From assembly GCA_963678705.1 (NCBI GenBank), contig OY783214.1:1736001-1800000 (forward strand): 64,000 bases of DNA. Reading direction: 5' to 3'. Position numbers and translations under genes: made by a program. Under the pieces are notes generated by a model that made no database searches, had not been told where the DNA came from, and was given only the letters and a program-made list of their open reading frames with translations. Source of the stretch: Panorpa germanica. Its lineage: Eukaryota; Arthropoda; Insecta; Mecoptera; Panorpidae. This document shows positions 38,282 through 48,120 of this stretch, piece after piece; the stretch's first letter is position 1; every line of letters starts with the position of its first letter.

Positions 38282-40943
38282 CGTAATTACAATAGCTGCC
38301 TGGAATGCCAACGGATTGCAAGGACGCATTCACGAATTAGAACTATTTATGCATCTTAAAAAAGTTGATATATGCCTTGTGTCCGAAACACATTTCACAC
38401 GGGAGTCGTATATCAAGCTCAATAATTATCGCATTTACAAATCAAATCATCCAGCAAATAAAGCGAGGGGAGGAACAGCTATAATTATTCACGAAAGAGT
38501 AAAACACAATGCAGAAGTAAACATTGAAATAGAAGAAATGCAAGTTACAACAATTTCAATGAAAATACAAAACCAAGCATTCAAAATTGCAGCCATATAT
38601 TGTCCACCACGATATAATCTTAAAAAACAAGACTATTTAAATCTCTTTAAAACTCTAGGCAACAAATTTATCATTGGAGGAGATCTCAACGCCAAAAACA
38701 CTTTCTGGGGCTCTCGCTTAACCACGGCCAAAGGAAAGGAGCTCTATCAGGCAGGTTGCGATTATAAGTGTGAGTTCCTATCCACGGGAATGCCAACGTA
38801 CTGGCCAACAGATAATGTAAAAATTCCAGATCTCATTGACTTCTATATAGCAAAAGGGCTTTCAAGAAACTACATGCACATAGGTAGTGACGAAACAATA
38901 TCATCGGATCACACACCGATCATACTCACCATTAGTAGTTCAATAATAATGAGAAGTACTCCACCAAGTCTCATTAACCATAAAACAGACTGGGAAGGAT
39001 ACCGTAAAGATCTCGAACAAGATATAAATTTACAAATACCGCTGAAAACACCTAAAGAACTGGAAGACGATGTTGACATTTTAGTAAAAGCAATTCAAAA
39101 TGCGGCATGGCGAAATTCTCCAAAAATAAAAGTAAAAGAAAATTTTAATATCAATTTTCCAAAAGAGGTTAGAGAACTTGTCAACAAAAAAAGAAAAGCT
39201 AGAAAGAAATGGCAAATCACTAGAGCACCCCAGGACAAAACCATTTTAAATACATTAGCTAATAGTTTAAAAGAACTGCTGAAAGAAATCAAGAATGATA
39301 ACTTTGCTTGGTACCTGAGAAAGCTCTCTGCAGACAAGGAAACGGACTACTCATTATGGAAAGCAGCGAAAGCATTGAAGAGGCCGAAAAACCAGAACCC
39401 ACCCATCAAAACAGAAGACGGATCATGGATGGTCAACAACAAGCAAAAAGCAGACCTATTCGCTGAATATTTAGAGAAAACATTTAAGCCATATCCTCGA
39501 CAGACTACCGAAGAAGACATCGCTCGCACTGCAAAAAAAGACAACCTCAAAATTCTTCCAGTAACTGTCAAAGAACTAAAACACATAATTAAGACCGATT
39601 TGAATGCCAAAAAAGGCCCGGGATTTGACCTTATAACGGGTAAGGTAATTAAAGAATTACCGGATATAGCACTGAGAAAACTCCTACATCATTTTAATGC
39701 AGCTATCAGACTACTATACGTCCCTAGCCAATGGAAAGTAGCTAAAGTTATAATGTTACTTAAACCAGGTAAACCACCAAATGAAGTCACGAGCTACCGG
39801 CCAATTTCACTACTGCCAGTTATTTCTAAAATATTTGAAAAACTTCTCCTGAAAAGGTTGAAGCCAATAATATATGAAAGAAGGCTAATTCCGGATCATC
39901 AATTCGGATTTAGAAATAAACACACGACAATAGAACAGGTTCATCGAATAACTAATATCATCGAAAAAGCACTTGAAACGCAACAAATATGTTCCAGCGT
40001 CTTTCTGGATGTGGCACAGGCGTTTGATAAAGTATGGCACCAAGGACTAGAACACAAATTGCAAAAGGACTTACCTGCTGAATGGTACCTTATTCTCAAA
40101 TCCTATCTAAAAGGTAGACATTTTAGAGTTAAAATAGAAGACGAGTACTCTGAGATGAAGCAAATAAAAGCAGGAGTGCCCCAGGGTAGCGTCCTTGGAC
40201 CAGTTTTGTATCTATTATATACAAGGGATATTCCACAACCTGAGAATGCCACAATAGCTACCTTCGCAGATGACACTGCAATAATGGTTACTGGGAAGAA
40301 AGAAGAAGAAGTGAATAGTAAACTGCAGCAATCGCTTAATGAGGTTTATAAGTGGACAAAGAAATGGCGAATTAAGCTGAACGAAGCCAAATCAACGCAC
40401 ATAAATTTTACAAACAGGAAAACTATTCCTTTCACACTTACCCTCAACTCACAAACAATACCTTACTCCAACACAGCGAAATACCTAGGTATGACACTAG
40501 ATGCGAAGCTCAAGTGGAAGGAGCATGTCAAAATGAAAAGAGAGCAGCTAAATATTAAACTCAGAAAAATGCATTGGTTAATGGGAAGGCACTCACAGCT
40601 GACCGTGCATAACAAGCTGGTATTATACAACCAAATACTGAAACCCATTTGGACCTATGGTATACAACTGTGGGGTTGTACCAACAAAACCAATTTGAAG
40701 AAAATACAAACGTTTCAAAATAAAGTACTGCGTAGTATAACAGATGCGCCATGGTACATCAGAAATGAAAATCTACATCGTGACTTAAAGATGCCCACCG
40801 TAGACGATGAAATCAAGAAGGCAGCGAGTAGACATTTGCTATGTCTACAAGACCACCACAACAATGAAATATTGCAGTTACTCGATACGAGAACAGATCT
40901 GCGTAGATTAAAGAGGACCAAGTCTCAAGACCTGACCCTGTGA
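38274..40943 (+). CDS. Jockey LINE ORF2: endonuclease and reverse transcriptase
   Basis: 889 open codons, a normal Jockey length. APE endonuclease: AAWNANGLQGRIHELELF at residue 9, LVSETHF, IIGGDLNAKNTFWGS, DLIDFYIAKG and SSDHTPI. RT: KKGPGFDLITGKVIKELP, YRPISLLPVISKIFEKLL, FGFRNKHTTIEQVHRI, VFLDVAQAFDKVWHQGL, GVPQGSVLGPVLYLLYTRDI, catalytic FADD, KYLGMTLDAKLKW. There is no RNase H domain, as usual for Jockey. The start overlaps the ORF1 stop, implying coupled termination and reinitiation. The enzyme nicks target DNA and primes reverse transcription there. All landmarks are intact, so this copy could be competent for ORF2 function. Confidence 0.95.
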   Translation: MNNVITIAAWNANGLQGRIHELELFMHLKKVDICLVSETHFTRESYIKLNNYRIYKSNHPANKARGGTAIIIHERVKHNAEVNIEIEEMQVTTISMKIQNQAFKIAAIYCPPRYNLKKQDYLNLFKTLGNKFIIGGDLNAKNTFWGSRLTTAKGKELYQAGCDYKCEFLSTGMPTYWPTDNVKIPDLIDFYIAKGLSRNYMHIGSDETISSDHTPIILTISSSIIMRSTPPSLINHKTDWEGYRKDLEQDINLQIPLKTPKELEDDVDILVKAIQNAAWRNSPKIKVKENFNINFPKEVRELVNKKRKARKKWQITRAPQDKTILNTLANSLKELLKEIKNDNFAWYLRKLSADKETDYSLWKAAKALKRPKNQNPPIKTEDGSWMVNNKQKADLFAEYLEKTFKPYPRQTTEEDIARTAKKDNLKILPVTVKELKHIIKTDLNAKKGPGFDLITGKVIKELPDIALRKLLHHFNAAIRLLYVPSQWKVAKVIMLLKPGKPPNEVTSYRPISLLPVISKIFEKLLLKRLKPIIYERRLIPDHQFGFRNKHTTIEQVHRITNIIEKALETQQICSSVFLDVAQAFDKVWHQGLEHKLQKDLPAEWYLILKSYLKGRHFRVKIEDEYSEMKQIKAGVPQGSVLGPVLYLLYTRDIPQPENATIATFADDTAIMVTGKKEEEVNSKLQQSLNEVYKWTKKWRIKLNEAKSTHINFTNRKTIPFTLTLNSQTIPYSNTAKYLGMTLDAKLKWKEHVKMKREQLNIKLRKMHWLMGRHSQLTVHNKLVLYNQILKPIWTYGIQLWGCTNKTNLKKIQTFQNKVLRSITDAPWYIRNENLHRDLKMPTVDDEIKKAASRHLLCLQDHHNNEILQLLDTRTDLRRLKRTKSQDLTL

Positions 40944-41110
40944 TATCTACCACTGTACCACACAATAAGAAGTGAGTAATATAAATCTTTCGGAACTAGT
41001 CAGTGGATTGGATCTGGAATACGTATTATACTTATTATATATAAAAATTGCTAGATAAGCAAATTTGCTTAGTTGTAATTACCTTGTAAAAAAAAAAAAA
41101 AAAAAAAAAA

Positions 41111-41122
41111 ATTTTAGTATTA
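41111..41122. repeat. Target-site duplication of the Jockey LINE, right copy
   Basis: Second ATTTTAGTATTA, next to the poly(A) end. Confidence 0.85.
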
Positions 41123-41976
41123 CAGTTTCGACTAACATGGCCATAATTACCACAAGTAAAACATTTGTAACCCTTGTCTTTATCTGGACACACTTTAGAT
41201 GAGTGTGATAACGAACCACAATTAAAACATTTAATCTTCTCACCTGTTGTCTCAGGTTTAGTTTTTGTACCTGGCCTAGATCTCTTATCATAGTCCTGGA
41301 TATCCATTTTCATTTTTTCATATTGTTCAAGCTTACGTCTCAGCTGCGCAATATTTTCAGCTCCATACAATATCACTTTGTTAGCTGTACTGTCACGAAT
41401 ACCTGCTATGATATAATCCATAATAGCTGCTTCTTCGACATCTGCTTGCCTAGCAATGTCTAAAATATCATACACATATTGACGAAAACTTTCACCTGAT
41501 TTTTTCACCCTTTGTTGAAGCATTTTGTGAACCTGTGCACTATTTAAACTCGTATCGAATTCATCAATCAAATACGATTTAAATGTATCCCAATTTATTA
41601 TCCTGGTTTCAAAATTAACAAATTGTTTTGCTGTATCAGTTAACAATCTCCTGGCATACAAATATCTGTATTTTGTATCTATTTCCGCCTGGTCACAGAA
41701 ATCATCAAATTGTTTGATCCATAATCTGACATTTTTAAGCCCATCATATTTAGGTAAAGCCAATTCTAAATCTAAAAATGTATAATTTGTTTTATTGACT
41801 GTTTCATTGTTTACAGACCTACTATTCTGTTCACCGACTCTGCTATTATACGAGTTCATTCTCGTTAATAATTCAGCTCTATTTCCACGCTGACTTAGTC
41901 CAACGAAGCTAAGTTCCTGTCGTAATTCTGCCACTGACAAGTTGTTTAATTCCTCCGTCATTGTTATAATTTTCAC
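41113..41976 (-). pseudogene. Gypsy Gag with SAP domain and two zinc knuckles, cut by a LINE
   Basis: Best start ATG 41961 (MTEELNNLSVAELRQEL); ATG 41976 is five codons upstream. Residues 5-35 fit a SAP motif (LSVAELRQELSFVGLSQRG), a DNA/chromatin-binding helix pair seen in some insect gypsy Gag proteins. A gag body follows (WIKQFDDFCDQAEID; RVKKSGESFRQYVYDI), then knuckles CFNCGSLSHSSKVC and CFTCGNYGHVSRNC. About nine bases later the Jockey LINE begins, so the C-terminal residues read from the LINE poly(T) are artefacts. The original frame continued into protease. Confidence 0.9.
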
Positions 41977-42337
41977 TGCTAACAGATTGAAGTGTAATTA
42001 CTTTAATGAGTAAACTGTACACCTGGAAATTTAAGAGTATTCTTGAATGAATAAACTAATTTTTCTTTTATCTGTCATCAATTGTTCTGGTTCAAAAGGT
42101 TAAGAATAATCTTGACTGAGTAGACTTGGTTTTCCTTTTGATCCCGTGGTCAACTGTTCTGGTTCTAAGGTTAAAAATAATCTTGACTGAATATCCTTGA
42201 TTTTCCCTTAATCCCGGTTCGAGCCCCCAATTTGTAGTGTAGAATCTAAAACCATCCCGGTTTAGACTCCAATTTGTAGAGTAACTTCTAAACCATCCCT
42301 GTTGAGACTACCATTTGCAGTGTGATATTATAATTCT
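41977..42337 (-). repeat. Gypsy leader with two tandem repeat systems
   Basis: Closest to the primer site are repeats of about 42 bp, each containing a primer-site-like string (see the separate entry). Upstream of gag, at about 42000-42210, is a repeat of about 70 bp (CAATTGTTCTGGTTC ... AATAATCTTGACTGA ... ATCCCG) present twice, plus a third diverged unit. No ORF. Leaders of this type carry packaging and translation signals. Confidence 0.75.
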
Positions 42338-42355
42338 ATCTCGGACGAGCCTCCA
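42211..42355 (-). promoter_or_regulatory. Primer binding site and three upstream primer-site-like repeats
   Basis: The expected site TGGAGGCTCGTCCGAGAT is at 42338-42355, three bases from the LTR; it resembles the tRNA-Pro primer site with two changes. Similar strings repeat about every 42 bp: TGGTAGTCTCAACAGGGAT (42294-42312), TGGAGTCTAAACCGGGAT (42254-42271) and TGGGGGCTCGAACCGGGAT (42211-42229). The last begins TGGGGGCTCG like the perfect tRNA-Pro site, then diverges. Each unit continues with an AT-rich stretch ending CTACAAAT-like. Confidence 0.75.
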
Positions 42356-42358
42356 AGT

Positions 42359-43734
42359 TGTAGTTTTGCAAGTAACAATTAAGGTTGAATCCTCAAGTGT
42401 GGTGCAAAAATAACAATATAGTTTATTTTAAACGAGTAAACACATAACTTGAATAATAGTAGTTCATTTAATTATTCCACGAAGTTATACAATGGGCTTG
42501 TGTCCTCATTTTTTAGTGGTCGATTTTTTAATTGTTGATTGAAATTGATGTTAATAAATGTGTATTGGTGTGTCTATTTTATTAAATATCTAAATATTGA
42601 CAGAGATATAGCAATTAAAAGTTTGAATTGTAGTTTTAGCGCTAGAAATGGTCGGCCATATTTGTATGACATGAAATGCATTTTAACGTCAGTTATTTGT
42701 TGAGTAGGTCAGTGTTGTGGTAATGTTTTGTAGCTGTTGGTACTCAAACAATCCAGTCAAGTCAAAGAATAATAAGTTTTTACTTTATTTAACCCTGTTA
42801 CGGCAGACATAATATTGAAATTTTATTGTTCCTTGAAATAGCTGTATATAATATTTGATATTTTGATATATAAATACATATAGCAGAGATTTATGAGCTG
42901 TAAGGTTGGTAACCTTACACAAGGATTGTGATGTCACATGCATTTGGAGTTTGTACAACGTTGAATCCCTTTAATAATTAAAGAGACAAAATGACTTTTT
43001 AATTGTTAATATCTCCTAACATATAAGGAGTTATTAAAAAATAATTGAACATTTGAGGTTCTAGTAACCCACTTTATCAATATATAGTACACTTTTATAG
43101 AAATTAAGACATAGGACACAAGCCCATTACATCTCAATAAAGCGAATTAATCAAAATAAAGTTCACAAAGATAATAACACTTGATTAAAATACAATACTT
43201 AGATTTAGAGTCCTTTTACAATGTTTTGCGTGTTACCACGAAATACGTAGTTTCCATAGTACATAGTTAACAAACACAATGGTTTACAATGATAAATACA
43301 CCCTAGTAATTAACATTACATTTGTATGCATAACTCTAACTATTTACGCTGACAACAATAACAAATATTACACACAGTAATAAAGTTAAACTGGATTTAA
43401 ATTCACAATGATAATAACACTCGTTAACATAGCATATTCCTGAATTCACTAAAGACGTCATACACTCTGTGTATCTCTATTGATCGCCATTTTTAATCCT
43501 AACTGTTGCGTTTCAACAACATGACTCGTAAGCATACGCTACAGCGAGCGTCTGCGTTTGAGAGTTTCAATGAGCATCTGGGTTCGAGATTTCCAGGGTT
43601 CACAAAACAATTTAAACTCAAACACAACCTCATGTTAGCAAAGATCTTAACCTAATTTACAGATTTCTTATTATTATTATTTCTTAAAACTAATTATATT
43701 TAAACTTAAAACTAATCTTAAAAAATATCCCACA
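42359..43734 (-). repeat. 5' LTR of the deleted gypsy element, with MITE insertion
   Basis: About 740 bp of LTR plus a 637-bp MITE at 42494-43130. The ends on the minus strand are TGTGGGATAT (43734) and ACTACA (42359). The uninterrupted sequence around the MITE is seen in the 3' LTR at 34800-34830. Confidence 0.9.
42494..43130. mobile_element. MITE with 13-bp TIRs inside the LTR
   Basis: Ends are GGGCTTGTGTCCT and AGGACACAAGCCC. Comparison with the empty site ACAATTACATC in the other LTR shows that two bases (AT) are duplicated; if the TIR is extended by one base (TGGGC...GCCCA) there is no duplication. No ORF. Its last 45 bp (TAGTACACTTTTATAGAAAT onward) recur at 59937-59985. The superfamily is not assigned. 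Confidence 0.85.
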
Positions 43735-43925
43735 TATATATATATATCTATGAGTTCTTATGAGTTTTCCATGTTAAAATGGAACATTACGAACATTATA
43801 AATAGTAGATATTTTAATCGTATTTCTATGCCAGGAAGTTAGATTAGAAAATGAGTATGATTCTCTGTGTCTAATCGTTTAATTATGTTGATTTCTTTAT
43901 TTTTATTTTTCTTACAATATGTATA

Positions 43926-43968
<43 letters not shown>

Positions 43969-44012
43969 TATTATTATGGTTATTATAGGTTGTATAATAT
44001 GTATATTATGGG
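43735..44012 (-). repeat. Outer part of the env-bearing gypsy element's 3' LTR
   Basis: About 43805-43860 matches the 5' LTR near 55640-55690 (TCTATGCCAGGAAGTTAGA against TCTATCCCAGGAAGTTAGA), continuing exactly where the fragment at 14265-14410 stops. The remainder is more diverged and contains a TA tract near 43930-43965. The boundary with the coding remnants is approximate. Confidence 0.5.
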
Positions 44013-44980
44013 TTAGTTCATTAATCTTGAGATCTCTCTGATAGATAATAGAGCCAGAGTGTGTTGTAGTTTCTCGATGTTATGTAGATCTAAGTGTTCC
44101 ATGGTAAATGATGCGTCGATGGGTTTACTTTGTATATCGGTTACACTAGGCAAAGGCATCAGATTCCAGGTTTCCACAGTTTCTTTAATCTTAATGTGTT
44201 GAATTATTCTACCTGACACAAAGTTTACATTGATCTGCAAGGTTTAATATATAAGTTCCTTTGTAGGTTCATCGTCTTCGTGTCTTCGCATTGTAGAGTA
44301 CTGTTGATTTTTTCATTTGAAATGATGATGCAAGTATTATGGTCAATGTTCCGAATTTTCAGTCCTTTTAGTTCTATTGTCAAGGGTTGACATTGTGTTG
44401 GGGGTTGTCCTTTCAGGAGTTCTGTCTCGCAGGTATGTTCTGTATTCAATGTTTCTCTGAGTTCGCATAAATATTGATTATTATTTATTTTAGTGCATGA
44501 TTATTTTGATTCAATATGTGAGTAGTCATTAACAAGTAGGTATTTGGATTTGGGAATTAATATTTGGAATTGAGTATCCTATATTATAATGTTTACTATG
44601 ATATTGGTAGTGGATAATTTTCGTAATAATTGAATATTTTAGGATCAGTAAGGGGTATTTTTATTACAAATACAATAGACACATGTTGTGTATATGCGGT
44701 CACTTGACTGATTTTAGTTTCTCTAAACAATTTTCTTTATTACATACTATATTTATAGTCCTTTAGAGACCTTTTTTCAGGTTTTTTATACGTTTTTCTT
44801 TGTTTAGCATAAATGTATAATAGGGTGTGTCCAAAGCTGTTAGTTTGGCGAATCCTTGGTAGTGTGAGAGTTCGTTGTCTTTTAACATGTATCGATCATG
44901 TACTAGGTGTAGAATGAAATCGGTTTTTTCGTTTGAGGGAAGTTTTCCGTTTTCTATCTGAAGAACTGATTTTACTTTGA
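44013..44980 (-). pseudogene. Env-like third ORF remnants
   Basis: Two open pieces (44449-44225 and 44240-44013) and further broken frames up to about 44980 lie downstream of integrase, where errantivirus-type gypsy elements encode an envelope-like glycoprotein. The pieces contain spaced Cys residues (HTCETELL, PPTQCQPL, STLQCED) and a conserved-looking block. Stops and frame changes interrupt it and no complete signal peptide or membrane anchor is evident. The assignment rests mainly on position and Cys pattern. Confidence 0.5.
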
Positions 44981-45009
44981 GTGGGAGTTGGGGTTGTCAT
45001 TAGGTTGTT

Positions 45010-45960
45010 TAAATGATTAGCTCTAGTTACGTGTGTTTAAAGGTGTTTAATCGTAGCTATATTTTTATCTGATACTTCTAAGACTTCATTCTGGTCCTGT
45101 GTGTTTTGGTTTACTTTTGGTTTGGTTTTTAATTTTCTTATTTAAATACACTATATCAGTAAGTTTCACTTTTGGTTAAGGAATGTCTTTATTTACACGG
45201 TTTATAGTTTGTTCTTTCTTCTGTTGTATTTGGTTTTTAACTTGTTCATATATTTTTGTAGTTCGGTCTCGATGGTTCTGCATGTAAAGATCCATAAGTG
45301 TCATATCTTGGTTTAATAATAAAGGTGATTTAGTACATAGATATCCGTTTATTAGTTCCCGAGGTTTGTACTGGGTGGTGGAATGAGGTGTTTAATTGTA
45401 TTCTATAAGAGTATACTTCATAATTGGTCTTGGGGGAAGATCATGTTCTGTTTTCACGATTCTATACATTTCAAGTAAAGTAGAATGTAGTTTTTCTACA
45501 GGAGCGTTACTTTCGTGACAATAGGGTGGAGTGACATGTATTTCTATTTTGTGCAGTTTTAGTAATTCTTTAATGATGTTTTTATTAAATTCTGCACCGC
45601 CATCCATGGTTATTTATTTGGGTATGCCATAGTGGGTGAAATAGGTCAATAGTTTTTCTGTTACTTCTATTGCTGTTCTAGCTATGATGTCATATGCCTG
45701 TGCGTATTTGGAGAATGAATCTATTATGGTAAGAAATTTCTGTCCGTCTACTTCAAAAGTATCAATGTATATTTTTTCAAATGGTTTTTCCGGTGTATTT
45801 TTTCAAATGGTTTCCGTGATGTTGAGGGGTGCTTGTATCGGATGTCGATTGTATTTTTGTGGTTCACAAGTGAGGCAATTGTTAATATAATTCTCTACTT
45901 GTTTTTTCATACCGCTCCGGTATATCAGGTATTTCAGGTATATCGTTCTTAAATCATTTT
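45010..45960 (-). pseudogene. Gypsy integrase, broken
   Basis: From high to low coordinate: remnants of the zinc-binding end near 45880, then the catalytic core with a first Asp in YIDTFEVDGQKFLTIIDSFS (about 45770), a stop just before MDGGAEFNKNI (45607), and the last acidic position in ESNAPVEKLHSTLLEMY. So all three D, D and E positions are recognisable but the frame has a stop between them. The C-terminal part after 45390 is fragmentary (RANHLNNL near 45010). The protein would insert element DNA into the genome. Confidence 0.75.
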
Positions 45961-46490
45961 TCGTGTGGTGTCAATGCCTCTATGGTGGGTCTTCCCTTCG
46001 TGTATTTGTAGTATAATATAGAGTTGGTCTTCTATTTCAGTTATACTATCTACTCGGTTTAAGCATCTTATTAATAATAATAATACAAATAAATGTTTCA
46101 ATTTTTAATTTTTTATAAATTTCATATATTTCATTGTCACAGAAAGCGAATTAAATATCTGGATCAAGTTTTTCTAACGTAAGGATAAATAGTTCTTGAT
46201 ATATATGGTCCGATCTATTTCAAGATGTATTTGTTGCTTGTTGTCTAATTTTCGTGTTTTACTTGTTGCTTTTCCGAGAGTTTGAGTAATGATTATTTGG
46301 TTTTTCTTGGTTTCCAAAGGATCAGTTGTTATGGGTATTCCGGTGTTAGAATCTTCTTGCGAGTGTATAGTATCTGTATCGCTTCTTTCGATTATTTCTG
46401 ATACTTAATTGATTTCTATGAGGTCAATGTGGATCGGTGTTGGTACTGGTGTATTTAAAATATCCGTTAATTCAATTTTATTCATAGTTA

Positions 46491-47760
46491 TTATAGGGGT
46501 TTCCGTACGTAGAGTTGTGGGTGTAGGGGTGTTGGTATTTCCTTAAGTACATTTTCTATTTCTGTGATGAGTTCTTCCCATCTTGTATCAAAGTCAGGAT
46601 TATTCATAATGCTCACATTATCGTCATCTAATGCATTTAATTTGATACGGCCTAATGCGTCTGCGTTGGTGTTTTCTAATCCTTTTTTATAATCTATTTT
46701 GTAGTCGTATTCAGACAATTTTATTTTCCATCTAATTAATATCATATTGGGTTCTTTGAGCGAATCAAGCCACACCAAGGGTTAATGGTCGGTGATGAGG
46801 GTAAATTTTCTTCCATATAGGTATGGTCTGAAATATTTAGTCGCCCATACTAAAGCTAATAATTCTTTTTCTATAGCTGAGTAATTCTGTTCTGATTCAT
46901 TTAGGGTCCTGGATGCGTATGCTATTGGTTTATCAGAGCCAGTATTACCTTGCGATAATATACCGCCTATTGCATAGTTGGATGCATCTGTTGTTAGTTT
47001 AAATTCTTTGCTGAAATCAGGGTATTGTAACAGGGGTGAATTGCTCAGGATGTTTTTCATGAGTTCAAAAGCTTTGACGAATTCTTCCGTGTGTGTTATG
47101 GTTGTTCCTTTTTTCAAATATTTTGTCATTGGTTTGGTTAATTTCGCGAAGTCTTGTATAAATTTGCGATAGTAACCAACAAGTCCTAAAAAGGATTTTA
47201 TTTCTGTCAATATTTTTGGTATTAGGAATGTATTTATTGCATGTACTTTGTTAGGGTTTGGTTGAACGCCTTCTGGTGTAACGACGTGTCCCAGAAATTC
47301 CGTTTTGAGGAATTCGGATTTATCTATCTGAATCTTAAGATTCGCCTTTCTGAGTCTTTCAAGTACATTTCTTAGTTTCTCCATGTGTTCTTGTAAGGAG
47401 GTGGAATATATAAGTATATCGTCGAGATATACAAGACACGTGTTTGGTACTAGGTCTCTTAGTACATCGTCCATGACCCTTTGGAAGGTGGTTATCGCGT
47501 TTTTGAGTCCAAACGGCATTCTAGTAAACTCATAGTGACCGTTCTCGACGTGTTTTCTTAATGTATTGTTTATCTACCTCGATCTGGTGGAATCCTGAGT
47601 CTAAGTCAAGGGTAGTGAGGTATTGACTTCTACCTAATTTGTTTAGGATTTCAGAAATATTCGAAATAGGGTATCTCTCATCCACTGTTTTATTATTTAG
47701 ATTTCGATAATCCATCACCATTCTAAATTTTGTCTTTCAGCTGCATCATCTATCTTAGGC
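46491..47760 (-). pseudogene. Gypsy reverse transcriptase-RNase H, broken
   Basis: Frame pieces 47721-47530, 47519-46782 and 46778-46491 give [47 protein letters not shown], the catalytic [13 protein letters not shown]-like steps, RNase H ([33 protein letters not shown]) and the end NADALGRIK. Stops separate the pieces near 47525 and 46780. Upstream the sequence continues (YRYPYVHKNEINRQIEKLL) to the LINE at 47931 and resumes beyond it at 53696. Confidence 0.85.
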
Positions 47761-47919
47761 ACGATCCGGACGGGTGAAGACCAGGGTGAATTAGATGGTT
47801 TAATTATTTCGTCATTTAATAGTTTCTCAATTTGCCTATTGATTTCGTTCTTATGGACGTAAGGATATCTATAATTCTTACTGCAAATAGGGTCTTCGTT
47901 GGTGGTGGTAATCTTATGT

Positions 47920-47931
47920 TTGATATGATTC
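47920..47931. repeat. Target-site duplication of the I-clade LINE, left copy
   Basis: TTGATATGATTC here and at 53696-53707, directly flanking the LINE; the gypsy RT frame is duplicated by these 12 bp. Confidence 0.95.
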
Positions 47932-48120
47932 TTTTTTTTTTTTTTTTTATTTATTTAGGCTTTGGCTTATTCAGCCTTCTTGCCATTGCTTTTATTTGTA
48001 AAATTATATAAAAATTTACATATAAATTATAATTGTTCTAATAAATACAAAACAAAATGATTCTTTTAAAAAATTAAACTTAAAATTAAATACATACTAA
48101 ATAAAATATTTTAACTTAAA

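Larger units (their letters stand above)
36646..41110 (+). mobile_element. Full-length Jockey-clade LINE
   Basis: 4465 bp with 12-bp duplication, a 5' UTR of about 205 bp starting TCATTCATTG, ORF1, ORF2 overlapping ORF1 by eight bases, a short 3' UTR and poly(A) (about 41087-41110). Jockey elements use internal promoters at their first bases, which fits the precise 5' end. The only visible lesion is one in-frame stop in ORF1. It inserted in antisense orientation into the joined gag-pro frame of the gypsy element. Confidence 0.9.
34783..43734 (-). mobile_element. Young, internally deleted Ty3/gypsy element, interrupted twice
   Basis: The minus-strand order is 5' LTR 42359-43734 (with a MITE), primer site 42338-42355, repeated leader, gag 41976-41113, a Jockey LINE, protease and scrambled pol 36633-35466, polypurine stretch, 3' LTR 35424-34783 (truncated). 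The two LTRs differ at about six positions over 640 bp, so it is recent. Without insertions it would be about 4 kb, too short for a complete gypsy element: most of RT, RNase H and the integrase core are deleted while the frame is kept. It must depend on a related element for replication. Confidence 0.85.

Noticed and set aside
41035-41112. C-terminal extension of Gag with a Phe run
   Set aside because: It is read from the Jockey LINE's poly(A) and 3' UTR after the insertion point.
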